Part shown: in pieces, positions 11,493-33,503 of the stretch
Numbering within the stretch: position 1 is the first letter of the stretch
How the letters are laid out: each line of letters starts with the position of its first letter
Source: Erigeron canadensis
Taxonomy: Eukaryota; Streptophyta; Magnoliopsida; Asterales; Asteraceae
Direction of reading: 5' to 3'
DNA length: 64,000 nucleotides
NCBI RefSeq assembly: GCF_010389155.1
Contig: NC_057769.1
Location: forward strand, 24,862,735 to 24,926,734
Position numbers and translations under genes: made by a program
Notes under the pieces: generated by a model
What the model saw: only the letters and a program-made list of their open reading frames with translations
Database searches by the model: none
Told to the model about the DNA's origin: nothing

Positions 11493-14400
11493 ATGGAGAT
11501 CAACACATTACATCTATACTTTTATGCATCTATATCCTTTACATTCATATTATTAAACTCAGCTTCAAATTTAAAACACTCTTCCATACCCAAACCAAAC
11601 CCCTACACTTCATCAACCGCCATTAAAACCGATTCTCAAGCATTGTTCGAGTTCAAAGACATGATAGAAGATGACCCAAATGAAGTCTTCTCAACTTGGC
11701 AGCCCAACAAGACTCCATGTAAATGGTATGGAGTCACATGTACCGATGGTCGAGTCACTCAACTAGACTTAAGTGAGTCATATCTCAAGGGTTCGGTCTC
11801 TTTCGATCCTTTTTCATCTTTAGATATGTTAACTATCTTGAACTTATCCGAAAATCAACATTTGTTTATCAACTCAACTTCTTTGTTTCAACTTCCATTA
11901 AGTATAGAACAAATTATACTATCTAATAGTGGTATCAAAGGCTTACTTTTCGATAAATTTTTTGTCAAATTCAAGAATCTTGTAGTCATAAATCTTTCCC
12001 AAAATAATCTAACTGGTTTGTTACCCGAAACCCTTGTGTCGAATCCTGGTTTGGTTCAAGTTCTTGATCTATCTTCTAATGACATATTTGGAACTATTCC
12101 TGTCACAATTTCAAATTATACTAATCTCAAGAATTTGAATCTTTCATATAATTTGATCAATGGTGACTTACCAAAATCTTTGGGAAATTTACAAAGCATA
12201 CAAATTCTTGGTGTTTCTCATAATCAACTCACTGGTTGGATTCCTAATGAGTTGGGTGATCTTTGTGAATCTTTATTAGAACTCGGGCTTTCGTCTAACA
12301 ACATCAGTGGGACAATTCCTGGTTCATTATCTTCGTGTGCTTGGCTCCAAGTTCTTGATCTTTCCAACAATAATCTCACTGGTTCATTACCCGATTCTTT
12401 CTTTCAAAACATGGGTTCTCTAGAGAGATTAATTTTAAGTGGTAACCATATTTCCGGGTCATTTCCCCTGTCTCTTTTGGTCTGTGAGAAGTTAAAAGTG
12501 TTGGATTTCAGCTCAAATATGTTTTCAGGAACTATCCCATCTGGGATATGTTCAAGAGCATCTTCACTTGAAGTGATTCGAGTTCCAGATAATTTGTTTG
12601 TAGGCCAAATCCCGGAAGATTTATCACAATGCTCGAATCTAAAAACGATAGATTTCAGCTTGAACTACCTCAATGGTTCAATCCCAGCTGGGCTAGGAAA
12701 TTTAGAAAATCTAGAGCAGTTTATCGCTTGGTACAATGGGTTGGAAGGGAATATTCCGGTTGAATTGGGGAAGTTAAAGAATTTGAAAGATCTTATTTTA
12801 AATAATAATCACCTCTCTGGCCCTATTCCAGTGGAACTCCTAAAATGCAGTAATCTTGAATGGCTGTCATTGACAAGCAACTCACTTTCTGGTGAAATCC
12901 CACCAGAATTCGGTTTGTTATCGAGGCTAGCTGTCTTACAGTTAGCAAACAACAGTTTGAGTGGCACAATTCCAACGGAACTGGGAAATTGTAGCAGCCT
13001 AGTTTGGTTAGATTTGAATAGTAATAAGTTAACCGGTGAAATCCCACCTCGAATAGGAAGACATATTGGAGCACAACCCTTGATAGGAATTCTATCAGGA
13101 AATACCATTGTTTTTGTTAGGAATATTGGGAATTCTTGTAAAGGAGTCGGTGGTTTGCTCGAATTTGCTGGAATCCAGCCTGAAAGACTACAACAGGTTC
13201 CAACTTTGAGGACTTGTGACTTTACAAGAATGTATTCAGGCGCCATTTTGAGCTTGTTTACCCAGTATCAAACTCTAGAGTATCTTGATCTTTCTTATAA
13301 CAATCTTAGTGGGAGAATTCCGGATGAATTTGGTGAAATGATTGCGTTACAGGTTCTCGTGTTGTCTCATAATCAATTATCTGGTGAGATGCCGGATACA
13401 TTTGGGCATTTGAAGAACTTGGGTGTGTTTGATGCATCACATAATAGGCTTCAAGGACATATTCCGGAATCATTTTCAAATCTTTCATTTTTGGTTCAGA
13501 TTGATCTTTCTAATAATGAGTTAACTGGCCAGATTCCGACAAGAGGGCAACTTAGTACGTTACCTGAGAGTCAGTATGCAAACAATACAGGACTATGTGG
13601 GGTCCCGTTGCCCGAATGCAACACGATGAGTAACCCGGTGGCAGATTCTGGTGGTGATGGTCGAAAAAATGGAGGTAATAGGCGGTCATCGACTAAAACT
13701 TGGGCTAACAACATTATAGTTGGAATTCTCATTTTGGTTGCTATAGTGTGTTTGTTGGTCGTTTGGGTGATTGCAATGCGATTGAAACAAAAGGTAGTTG
13801 AAGAACAAAAATTGCTTGAGAGATTACAAGCTTCTCGTTCGGCCACAACATGGAAGATTGAAAAGGAGAAAGAGCCATTGAGCATCAATGTAGCTACATT
13901 TCAAAGACAACTGCGAAAGCTGAAGTTTTCGCAGTTGATTGAAGCCACCAATGGGTTCTCATCTGAGAGCCTAATTGGTTGTGGTGGCTTTGGAGAAGTT
14001 TTTAGAGCAAAATTAAAGGATGGGTCAAGTGTGGCAATCAAGAAACTCGTTCGCTTGAGTAACCAAGGTGATCGTGAGTTCATGGCCGAAATGGAAACTC
14101 TAGGGAAAATCAACCACAAAAACCTTGTACCATTGTTAGGGTATTGTAAGATTGGCGAAGAAAGACTTTTGGTTTATGAATTTATGGAGTTCGGTAGCCT
14201 TGATGAAATGCTCCATAGGCGATCAATGAAGGGTGCATCAAATTGTAGGATCTTGAGTTGGGAAGAAAGGAAAAAGATAGCAAGAGGTGCCGCAAAAGGG
14301 TTATGTTTTTTACATCATAATTGCATCCCTCACATCATCCATCGCGATATGAAGTCAAGCAATGTGTTACTAAACCATGAAATGGAGGCTCATGTTTCAG

Positions 14401-14837
14401 ATTTTGGGATGGCAAGGCTAATCAATGCGCTTGACACACATCTAAGCGTGAGTACTTTGGCGGGAACCCCTGGATACGTCCCGCCAGAATACTATCAAAG
14501 TTTTAGGTGCACGGCAAAAGGCGATGTCTATTCGTTAGGAGTGGTATTCTTAGAACTTTTATCCGGTAAAAGACCAACGGATAAAGATGACTTTGGTGAC
14601 ACAAATTTAGTCGGGTGGACGAAAACGAAGGTCCGGGAAGGGAAATCAAGAGAAGTTATCGATCCCGAACTACTATCAAACCCCGATGAACAAGAAAGGG
14701 AAGACGTGAAGGAAATAATAAGGTTTTTGGAAATAACGTTGCAATGTGTTGATGATTTCCCTTCAAGAAGGCCAAATATGTTACAAGTTGTGGCCTTGCT
14801 TAGAGATCTAAATGTGCCTAGAAATCTTGTTACTTAG
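11493..14837 (+). CDS. BRL2: BRI1-like LRR receptor kinase 2 (VH1/BRL2-type)
   Basis: A single exon encodes 1114 residues. In order it has a signal peptide (1-25), an LRR N-cap ending in a CxWYGVxC motif (about 76-83), some 22-24 plant LRRs (LxxLxLSxNxLxGxIP), a roughly 70-residue island (about 520-590, with GNSCKGVGG and CDFTRMYSG), the last LRRs, a membrane span (about 738-763) and a kinase domain. Kinase landmarks are the Gly loop GCGGFGEV, Lys850, HRD Asp952, DFG Asp970 and a PPEYY activation end, so it looks like an active RD kinase. The N-cap and island follow the BRL2 branch rather than BRI1. In Arabidopsis BRL2/VH1 acts at the plasma membrane in provascular cells and is not a strong brassinosteroid receptor. 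Length is close to the Arabidopsis protein (about 1143). An upstream in-frame ATG at 11442 would add 17 residues before the signal peptide and is less likely. Confidence 0.92.
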   Translation: MEINTLHLYFYASISFTFILLNSASNLKHSSIPKPNPYTSSTAIKTDSQALFEFKDMIEDDPNEVFSTWQPNKTPCKWYGVTCTDGRVTQLDLSESYLKGSVSFDPFSSLDMLTILNLSENQHLFINSTSLFQLPLSIEQIILSNSGIKGLLFDKFFVKFKNLVVINLSQNNLTGLLPETLVSNPGLVQVLDLSSNDIFGTIPVTISNYTNLKNLNLSYNLINGDLPKSLGNLQSIQILGVSHNQLTGWIPNELGDLCESLLELGLSSNNISGTIPGSLSSCAWLQVLDLSNNNLTGSLPDSFFQNMGSLERLILSGNHISGSFPLSLLVCEKLKVLDFSSNMFSGTIPSGICSRASSLEVIRVPDNLFVGQIPEDLSQCSNLKTIDFSLNYLNGSIPAGLGNLENLEQFIAWYNGLEGNIPVELGKLKNLKDLILNNNHLSGPIPVELLKCSNLEWLSLTSNSLSGEIPPEFGLLSRLAVLQLANNSLSGTIPTELGNCSSLVWLDLNSNKLTGEIPPRIGRHIGAQPLIGILSGNTIVFVRNIGNSCKGVGGLLEFAGIQPERLQQVPTLRTCDFTRMYSGAILSLFTQYQTLEYLDLSYNNLSGRIPDEFGEMIALQVLVLSHNQLSGEMPDTFGHLKNLGVFDASHNRLQGHIPESFSNLSFLVQIDLSNNELTGQIPTRGQLSTLPESQYANNTGLCGVPLPECNTMSNPVADSGGDGRKNGGNRRSSTKTWANNIIVGILILVAIVCLLVVWVIAMRLKQKVVEEQKLLERLQASRSATTWKIEKEKEPLSINVATFQRQLRKLKFSQLIEATNGFSSESLIGCGGFGEVFRAKLKDGSSVAIKKLVRLSNQGDREFMAEMETLGKINHKNLVPLLGYCKIGEERLLVYEFMEFGSLDEMLHRRSMKGASNCRILSWEERKKIARGAAKGLCFLHHNCIPHIIHRDMKSSNVLLNHEMEAHVSDFGMARLINALDTHLSVSTLAGTPGYVPPEYYQSFRCTAKGDVYSLGVVFLELLSGKRPTDKDDFGDTNLVGWTKTKVREGKSREVIDPELLSNPDEQEREDVKEIIRFLEITLQCVDDFPSRRPNMLQVVALLRDLNVPRNLVT

Positions 14838-16614
14838 TTCTCTTGTTATACGAACCGTAGTAAAATTTGGTTTGTCAATATCGTTTTTTTGTCGACCTTT
14901 TGAATGTAATACTTCTTTCTTAGACGATCATTTTATAAAGTTGTTCATTATACATATGTATATTAACATTATTTATTAAATATTAATTGCTTTTATGTTT
15001 CAAAAGGAGATTTTGGCAACTAAATGAATTTTAGCCTAATGTTCAAGAAAAAAAAAAGGAATTTTAGCCTCGCTTCCAACGTCAAAAATGATTAGGACAT
15101 GAACACAGAACACATGTTACACATTTAAAATGACTGTATTCTTAGTTTCTCTTTTTCTTAATACATAAATGATTATATTTGAAATTTCAATAATTATGAT
15201 AATTGAACAGTTGGAAAAGCAAGTTAGATTGCACGCCAAGCCAAAGGTATAATGAAAATATGAATGATTTAGAGGGACAAGAAGAATGAAATTGTTTAGT
15301 GGTGCAAAGGCGTGCCTTTGACTGCAGTTTGTCTCTTATATTCCCCACCATCCATATTTGGATTCAAAGTTTATTGTATATATGTTGTCATATGCAAAGT
15401 TAGTTTGGCATTAACTTCTTAAACACTCACAATATCAAGATCCCCGTATGTAATTGTAAATTTAAGGTTGTTCTTTTAATCAAAGACCCGACCTAAAAAA
15501 ATATATAAATTGACAAAGGATAGAAAGGTGTTCGCGCGTTGCAGCGGTAACGATTTATAACGTGTGAGTTGTCGTAACGGTAATACAAGTTGTTTAGGTT
15601 ACTTTCATGAGATGCATCAATAAAACATCTAACCGTGATTGTCATTCTAAATATAAGTTCAGGATTAGATGCAAAAAATAATAAAATGCAAAAATTACCA
15701 TTTTAAATATACTTGTTAGGGTTATTAAAAGTAATTTCTTAAAATAAGCATGTCAGTTTGTTTTATATGGAATTATTGATAATTAATTCAAAAGAAACTA
15801 TACATTATTATTTAGCATATAGTACTAAGATAACCAATAAAGAATCATCTAACTCTATTTGTGCAATGATATATTTAAAAAATAGAAATTAAACTCATAT
15901 TTATAGAAATAAATGAGTTGGTGTAATGCTTTGAAATTTCCTTAGTAACTTATTGGTCTTAGTTTCGATCCCATTCGTCATCACCACCATCACCTCCACC
16001 ATCACTACCCCACTGTTGCCCCATTGCGCGAACATAATTATATTTTTAAGTAAATATTCATTTACAAATTATAATTATGTAGAAAACACGACAAATCTTA
16101 GCCATATATCTTCCAATTTTTCTTTTTCCCGTTCCTCCCATTTTATTTTATTCTTTAACTTATTTTTTTCGTTTGTTATTTTTTATTTATAATTTTTTAA
16201 AATAAAAGTCATAATGGTTAAAGGTGAAACTCTTTAAAGAAATTATCTTATATGACCGATTACTCCCTATAGTATATCACCACAAGATATTAAAAGAAAA
16301 AGGTAAAATATTAAAAAGAAGAAATATACTATTGAGATTTGTTATGTGATTATAAACTTCTTTTATATTTTTCATTTGATTACAACTCTAAACTTTAAAA
16401 ATAAAAAAGTTAAGAAGTAACAAAAATGATATAGCAATCTTTTGTGCCATACTGAAATATCATAAATTTATAGGGATCAAAATCCACAACAATACACTTT
16501 TTCTCTTTGTCTTCCTCAACCAAATGCCCCCAGTCACATTTCAACTCTTTCAAACATTTTCCTCAAAAACCCCCCAAATTAAATTAAAATCAAATATTTG
16601 TAGATCGATCGAAG
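14838..16614. other. AT-rich spacer between BRL2 and AUG7
   Basis: No gene is seen. A cgcgcgttgcagcgg block at about 15535-15550 resembles the GC-rich end of plant Helitron-like repeats, but no full element can be traced. The last 120 bases (pyrimidine-rich, from about 16498) are probably the 5' UTR of AUG7. Confidence 0.5.
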
Positions 16615-26157
<9,543 letters not shown>

Positions 26158-27155
26158 AAGCAAAGGTCAACCATTTTAAATTTACATTTGTTTTGCTCCC
26201 ATAACAACGATGTTATATATAATTATGAATGAATGTGATATGCAATTCCTTGTGTGTTTGTGCGTAATTCATGGTAATTTCATGTTGTCAGGAAGTTCTA
26301 TTTTGTTTTCTCCTCATAGGATATATCTGGAATAGACTTGATTTTGATTTGAGCTTATTTTAAAAAAGGTTTGAGTTTCAAGTTTTGTTTAACTGCTCAT
26401 TTATTTAGAACTTAGTATAAAGAAGTTATTTGGAATATCTTATAAAACTAGTTTGAGGTTATATGCGCTTGCTATTTCTATCTGAAAACTGAAAGGGATC
26501 GCCTCGTCCCTCCAATAATAAGATTGCCGGCTCCATGCGCATCGCTCCACTAGCTCCACTAGTGAGCTTCCAGACATACATATAGTATGGTAATATACAT
26601 GAATATTTTCAAAAATATTCTATCTTATTCTATTGATATTTCATTATGTATCATTTTACATTTTTAAGTTTCAAACTTTAACTACTTTGTCAAACAAACC
26701 TTTCTTTCTAAAATTAAGTTTTAGCTTTAAAATTAAACTGCAACTTTTAGTTTTAGTTATAAACTAAATATCAGACATACCCTCAATAGTTATTTGATGG
26801 TCTTCCACTATAGTTGAGTGAAGAAATAAAGATTGTCTCACTGAAGAGAAACTTTACAAACGAAAATCTTAATGGAAAATATGAGGATTCACTTTCAATG
26901 AAGAAATTAAGATTCATATATAGCGAATGAAAATTTCTTGAATTGGTGAAGAGTTGACACGCTGGCACAAGTTCGACCTTGTAATTTTTAGCCATTGGGC
27001 TATATTTTGATTGAACGGTAATCGAACAATCCAAAAACCACCTCATCTATCTCACTTAAACATGGCTTACCATTCCCAACCTGAGAAGTTTTGTACAAAG
27101 GTGCATCATAGTATAAACATAAAGTACCCTACAACAAGCAAGATAATCCAAACTT
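26158..27155. other. Spacer after AUG7
   Basis: The AUG7 3' UTR runs to perhaps 26260. The rest is AT-rich with no recognised gene, RNA or mobile element. Confidence 0.5.
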
Positions 27156-27165
27156 ATTAAACGAA

Positions 27166-27205
<40 letters not shown>

Positions 27206-27216
27206 TATTATTATTA

Positions 27217-27279
<63 letters not shown>

Positions 27280-27323
27280 TTTATTTATTATTATTTTTTT
27301 TTGAAAAGCATTAAACGAAATTA
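27156..27323. repeat. ATT/TTAT microsatellite between 14-bp direct repeats
   Basis: A tract of (ATT)n changing to (TTAT)n and then T-rich sequence (27170-27309, about 140 bp) is bounded by attaaacgaaatta at 27156-27169 and again at 27310-27323. The flanking repeat is exact. It looks like a low-complexity insertion with a target-site duplication rather than a simple slippage tract. Confidence 0.8.
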
Positions 27324-27668
27324 CTTCATATAATAAAGTCATGTTTATAAAAAGTGTTTTTTTTTTCCGCGTACATCGTAGAGAATTAAGCCTATTTAAG
27401 CATCAGATCATTTTATGCCATTGTTTTCTGTTTTTATTTTTGAAACTCTATTGTATCTTTGTCCGTTACATAAAAGATAGTAGAGTAATAACTTTTATTT
27501 AATTTAGTTTTCATATTGGTTTCCTATTACCATAATACTATTTTATTTTCACAATACAACCGGAAATATTAATTTACTGTCCTAAAGAAAGAAAGATAAT
27601 TATCGATATTCTAAGAAACAAGCGTATTATACTCCATTTTTTTTTGTTGACAAAGAAAAATGTAAAAC

Positions 27669-29310
27669 ATGGGCTCTCGCCGGAAACCCATTCTGGTGGA
27701 GATCACGGCAAGATTAACAAAGTTTTACGTAACAAATCTTCCTGACAAATGTAGTGGGGCGGATTTGGCAAGAGAGGTTAGGAATTTTGGGTCCATCTTC
27801 GATATTTACGTCGCTAGGAAAAGAGATAAGGAAGGTAGAAGGTTTGCCTTCGTTTCTTTGCTGGATGTTAAGGATCGTGGCGAGATGGTGAAGGTGCTTT
27901 CAGCCATCCGACTGGGAGAATACGTACAAACTGAAGGCGAATGTGGCTCGTTTTGTGTTGGAGGAAGGGGAAGTGAATGAACGGAGATCGTTTGTTCCAC
28001 CGAAAAAGGGTGGACAGTTCTCGACAGATGCAAATTCCAGGGAGCATGGGCCTAAGAAAGCTTTTGTATCCAATACCATGTCTTTTAAGGAAGCCTTCTC
28101 AGGGGAAGCCGTCGGGAAAACTATTAAGATCGATGACTCGGTTAGTGCTTTTGAGAACCTGAAAGGGAGATCGCTAGTTGTGAAACTAACCTCTCTGGAC
28201 GTTCTCAAGAGTATCTACTCGATCCTTAAGGAGATGAGATTGGGGGAAGGGGTAGTTCGGTGTATGGGTTGATTGGTGGTCTTGATTGTATTTCGAACCA
28301 AGGAACATGCTACAATGGCGTTGGATGAGATAGTTGGAAGGCCTGAAGTTTTCAGTACGGGGGCGGTTTGGGAAGGCCAGGAGCTACCTTTTGAACGTGT
28401 TGCATGGCTGAAAGTGATGGGTATTCCGTTGGGTTTGTTAGATGAGAAAGTTCTTGACAATATTGGGAGTTTCTTTGGTTCGGTGGTTAAGAAACCAGTG
28501 TTGGATTGGCTGGAGTTGGACTCTTCGTTTCAGTACATTGGTGTTGTCGTTAGTCACGGTGCTCGGGTGAAAGAAGTTATTTTTCTGAAGTGGCGAGGGA
28601 AAACGTATAAAATATGGGTGGAGGAAGACGATAAGAAGTGGATTATGGATTTAGTTGATGATGTGTCTAGTTCTCCGGGACGTAATACTACGGAGATGGA
28701 GGAAGAAGGTGTTCCGGTGGCGGAGCCGGTGACCGTTCCGGAGAAGTCTCCTATTTTGGAAAGGGAAGTAATTATGGAAGGCATTAATGAAAATTGTAAC
28801 TCTCCTATTACTGAGGAGCCGGATTTAGTGGGACATAATTTGAACGATTATTATGTTGACCCTGGAAATTCGGTTAAAATTCTTAAGAGAAAGAAGTTTA
28901 TTAACAAGGAATTAGAAGTGGGCTTAAATTCTGGGGGAAACTATAGCAGCAGTAACGACCGGCCCACTAAGGGGCCCAAGAACTGTGATCTGTCTCCTGA
29001 TGATCCTTTTAATTTAAACCCAATTATACTGGGCCTTGATTGCAATGTGGTTAAGACTAGGGGCCATGATCCGGTTAAGACTTCTAATTCTTTTCAGGCT
29101 CTATTCGATGATACTGAGGAGGCGACTGAAGAACCTGTTCAAGAACAAGTCGATTTGGTTGATGACATTCCGTCTGCTGAGGAGCTTAGGGATAAGGAAA
29201 AAGATATAACCATTGAATTTGGGAACCGGCTTGGAGTTGACCTGCAGAAATTCGAAAATTTGGTTTCTAAAACCATTGAAGATGAAGGGTTTCAATCAGG
29301 TAAGAAATGA
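27669..29310 (+). pseudogene. LINE ORF1 (RRM protein), disrupted
   Basis: The start at 27669 opens a protein with RNP2-like FYVTNLP and RNP1-like RRFAFVSL motifs, an RNA-recognition motif in its first 90 residues. The frame shifts near 27920-27940 and continues to 28269, where an in-frame TGA (28270-28272) interrupts it. It then reads openly to 29310, through a DUF4283-like section (VAWLKVMGIPLGLLDEKVL) and an acidic, low-complexity C-terminal half. Its role in plant L1-type LINEs is nucleic-acid binding in the RNP. It overlaps ORF2 by four bases. Confidence 0.8.
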
Positions 29311-32300
29311 ATTTCTTGTCTTCGAATATCATGGGGGTAGGGGCGACGGGTAAAGCCTCTTGGATCAAAGGTTTGGTATCTAAGTTTAAAGTTGACTTTT
29401 TGGGTCTCCAAGAATCCTTGGTAGTCGATATCGCTAGTTTTGATTTGTCTATGGTTTGGGGTAATGGGAATTACGAATATGATGCTGTGGGGGTTAGGGG
29501 TAGATCAGGAGGGTTGATTAGTATTTGGAATCCGAGGAGGTTCAAAAAAATTAAAACCATCTAGGAACAAAACTTTATTATGACTACTGGGAACCTTGTT
29601 GAAGACGGCTCTTTGGTTCATGTGGTTAATGTTTACGCCCCGCAGAGAGTGGGGGAAAAAAGAACTTTGTGGGAGCGTCTTTTGGCGTTGATGCAAGGTA
29701 TGGATGGGATGTGGATTTTTATAGGGGACTTCAACTCGGTTAGATGGGATTGTGAGAGAAAAAATTCTAAATTCAATAGTAGCGCGGCCCAGGATTTCAA
29801 TTATTTCATTGATGAAGCTTGCTTACAAGAATTTAAAATGCAAAGTAGTAGATTCACTTTTTTGACAGGTACGGGGAAGTCCGCAAAAATGAGTAAAATC
29901 GATAGAATGTTGGTTTGTCAGAACTTTTTTAATAGGTGGAATGGGGCCTGCCTTAGAGCGTTACCAAGGGAATTGTCTGATCATAGTCCCATATTGTTAA
30001 CAATTGGTGATACTAATTTTGGTGCTAAACCGTTCAAGTGGTTTAATTCGTGGCTTGATCGAGATTGGTGCGAAGATATTGTTAAGGAGGCCTGGTCGAA
30101 TGTCCATTTTGAGGGCACGGCAGATATGGTTATTTCTAAAAAGTTGTTGGCGGTTAAGGTGGCGCTTAAAAATTGGTGGATTTCAGTTAAAGCTAAAGAA
30201 GAGGCAGAACTGGAGAACCTCAAGAACGACATTAGATGTTTAGAGTTAGATATGGAGAACCGTGAATTAGAGGAGGAAGAGTTGTGGGTTTGGGAGGAAA
30301 GTAAGAAAGAGGTGGACAGACTATTGTTTTTGAAGAATAAGGATTTGAAGTAGAAATCTAGGGAGACTTGGGCGTCTGTGGGAGATGAAAATTCAGCATA
30401 TTTTCATCATTGTATTAATGGCAGGAAAGCGGCAAATAACATCCCAGGTGTTCTGGTTAACGGGGACTGGATCTCCAAACCACCGTTAGTCAAACGGGAA
30501 GTCCTTCGGTTCTTTAGAGCGCTCTTTAGCGATACTAACCCTAGAAGACCATTGTTTTTGTGTGATGATTTTAAACAGGTTCCAGCAGAGAAGAAAGATG
30601 AGTTGATTGCTCCCTTTTTCTAGGGAAGAAATAAAAGAAGCTATAGCTGATTGTGGGTCTGAGAAGGCCCCTGGTCCAGACGGGTTTAATTTTTTCTTTA
30701 TCAAACACTTCTGGGCGCTGCTGGAAGATGATGTTTTGAGGTTATTTGAAGAGTTTTATGAAGCCGGTATAATCAATAAAGAGTGCAGCTTATCATACAT
30801 CACACTGATCGCAAAAAATAATACTCCATTGGGCTTGAAAGATTATCGGCCTATAAACCTTGTGGGGATATCAGTAAAGTGATTTCGAAAGTGGTAGCGG
30901 CTAGAATTAAAAAGGTTATTGGGGACGTTATCTCTGATTCGCAATCCGCTTTTCTTAAAGATCGGTTCATCTTGGACGGGCCCCTTGTCCTAAATGAACT
31001 TATTGGTTGGCTCAAGAAGTATAGTAAGAAGGCGTATTTGTTGAAGATTGATTTTGAAAAGGCGTACGGCATCGTAAATTGGGGTTTTCTTATGGATATC
31101 TTAGATCAAATGGGCTTCCCCGATAGATGGTGTTTATGGATCAGAGGTATTGTTCAGTCGGCCCGGTCGGCGGTGTTGGTAAATGGGTCGCCTACGTTTG
31201 AGTTTGATTGTCAAAAAGGGCTTAGACAAGGCGATCCTTTATCCCCGTTTCTTTTTCTTATCGTTATGGAGGGTTTGGCGAAGTTAATGGATCGGGCTTT
31301 TTCGTTGGGGGATATTGAAGGCATTGTAGTGACCAAGGGAGGGCCGAAAATTACACACATGTTGTATGCGGATGACGCATTATTAATGGGCTCTTGGTCT
31401 ATTACTAACATTATGAATACTAATCGCCTGCTTCGTATTTTCCATATGGTTTCTGGCCTGCGAATTAATGTCCATAAGTCTCACATTTTTGGTTTGGGTG
31501 TGTATGCTTCTGATGTCGATGCTATGGCCGAGATATTGGGGTGTAAAGTTGGTGAGTTCCCGTTTAAATATCTTGGAGTCAAGATTGGAGCGAATATGAA
31601 TCGTTCGTCTCATTGGGATTCGGTTATAGAGTCGGTGCGTGGGAGACTCCAATCTTGGAAGGCTAGGATGTTATCTATGGGAGGGCGATTAACGTTGATA
31701 AAATCGGTTTTGGCAAGTCTCCCGGTTTATTATCTTTCGTTATTCAAGGCTCCTAAGGAAGTTACTGATAACATAGAGGGTTTGATGAGAAGATTCTTAT
31801 GGTTTGGAAACAAAGAGGGTAAAGGCATCCATTGGGTCGCTTGGGACGTGGTGATGAGACCAAAGAAGTATGGTGGTCTGGGTATAACAAAACTGTCTGA
31901 TATGAATTTGGCGTTGCTCGTAAAGTGGGCTTGGAGGTTTAAAACGATTCACGATGGCCTGTGGAGAAAGGTGGTTATTGGTATCCATGGTGGTCGAAGT
32001 AATTGGACTTTCTTGCCAGTGAAAAGAGCGTTACCAGGGACTTGGAAGGCGATTGTTAATGTTTTAGAGAAGATTTGGATTAATGGTAGGCACATCCATG
32101 AGCTTTTTTCTTGTCGGCTTGGGAATGGTAAGAGCATCAGCCTTTGGAAGGATGTGTGGTATGGAGACATTAGTCTTCAATACAGATGGCCTGCTCTGTT
32201 CGCTTTAGAAAGAGATAAACATTGCTCTGTGAATAGTCGGCTGGTTACTGAAGGCACGCAGGTCAAAGTCGTGAATAATTGGGCGGCGGGGGCTAATACA

Positions 32301-32930
32301 GTCGAAGGTATCTCTGAGACTCAAGACTTGTTGTTTATGCTGACCCAGATCAGACTTAAGCAGTACAAAGATACCTGGATATGGAATAATAATCCGACAG
32401 TCGCCTTTTCTGTGGCTGTGGTCAAAGCCGATTTATGGCAGATTTATGCAGGCTCTATTAACAGGTTTCAATGGGTTAAGTGGGTGCCCATCAAGGTCAA
32501 TACGTTGGTCTGGAGAATCGATAAAGGTAGAGTTCCTACGCGCCTTGAGTTGATTAAAAGAAATGTCGTTTTGCCTTGTTCGCTTTGTCCGATGTGCAAC
32601 CTGGTAGACGAAGGTATTAGTCACGTTTTTTTCGAGTGTGGCTTCTCTTTCGGGGTGTGGTCTAGCGTTTGGAATTGGTGCAAGCTTAGCGTCAATTCTT
32701 TTGCGGGTCTTGAAGATATTATCCAGTGGCCGAATCTGCCTAATGGTTCGTATAAAGGAAAGAAAATTGTTCGTGGGATTTTTCTTGTTACTTTATGGGC
32801 TCTTTGGAAAGAACGCAATAAGGTGGTTTTTCAGAATGGTGATCCGAAAGTTATGGAGGTGGTTTCCTTGGTCAAGTCTATGTCTTTTATTTGGTTAAAG
32901 TATAGATCCAAGTTTTCTAGGATTGTTTGA
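29307..32930 (+). pseudogene. LINE ORF2 (endonuclease + reverse transcriptase), disrupted
   Basis: An apurinic-type endonuclease domain (LQES, GDFNSVRW and SDHSPI motifs) is followed by RT. RT landmarks are KAPGPDGF at about 30670, LKIDFEKAY near 31040, QGDPLSPFLF near 31230 and YADD near 31365. A zf-RVT-like region follows near 32460-32650 (WRIDKGRVPTRLEL, CPMC). Lesions are a TAG at 29562-29564, a TAG at 30351-30353, a frameshift at about 30605-30625 and another at about 30870-30885. From 30879 to 32930 the frame is open for 683 codons, so most of RT is still readable. Confidence 0.9.
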
Positions 32931-33388
32931 AATGACTGGGTCAAATACCCTCTGTATATGATGTAATTGTTGGTGGGAGTGGTCCGTTTTTTGGGGCCTC
33001 CTCCTTGTTGTTTTGAATGAAAGCTTTTTTTCCAAAAAAAAAAATAAGCAGCGTATTATACTCCATTAATTAAATTATAGAAGGAAAACTATGTTATTTC
33101 TGAATTAGAATTCTACTAAATCAAAAAATTTAAATGCAAAAACATCAATGTGATTGCTTTTAATCCTTAATAGCATAAATAATGTGATCATATCATTTGT
33201 TAAAAAGGTAAAATTCAAAATTAAGTCTATATTCCAAAATTAAGAAATTCGTTTCTATCCCGTAATTACAGTTTAAAATGCATTGTTCCAAAACGAATTT
33301 CTTTATTTCGGGCATATTAATATCGCAACATCAATTAGTGTGATCAAAGTATATTATGTACTTTGTAAAAAAGGAAAAAAAAATCAAA

Positions 33389-33394
33389 GTCAAA
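33389..33394 (-). promoter_or_regulatory. W-box next to TATA, first aspartic protease
   Basis: The sequence agtcaa (TTGACT on the minus strand) is a WRKY-binding core about 50 bp before the TATA box at about 33439-33447 (ctatataaa). The block tcaa(a/g)gtcaaatcata is shared with the promoter of the second protease gene (36717-36730), which also has a TATA box at the same relative place. Confidence 0.5.
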
Positions 33395-33503
33395 TCATAT
33401 TATTAATTAATTGGATGTCAATCTTCATATCTTAATCCCTATATAAACTGTATACAGTCCCTCAATTCAAACACAAACCATCATTCAAAAGACAAAAACA
33501 AAA

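Larger units (their letters stand above)
27639..33049 (+). mobile_element. Near-complete LINE (L1-type) retrotransposon
   Basis: The 5.4-kb element is flanked by an exact 18-bp duplication agcgtattatactccatt (27621-27638 and 33050-33067). Two ORF regions are present: ORF1 with an RNA-recognition motif, and ORF2 with endonuclease, reverse transcriptase and a C-terminal zinc-finger RVT region. No RNase H is seen. The ORF1 stop and ORF2 start overlap as ATGA at 29307-29310. The 3' end is A-rich. At least three stops and three frameshifts disable it, but the ends and target duplication are intact, so insertion was fairly recent or the lesions came from an already defective source. Confidence 0.92.

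Noticed and set aside
12809..13246. 145-codon minus-strand ORF within the BRL2-like gene
   Set aside because: Shadow of LRR codons; the sense frame is a complete receptor kinase.
32638..32898. Separate ORFs in other frames within LINE ORF2
   Set aside because: Shadows of the 683-codon RT frame.
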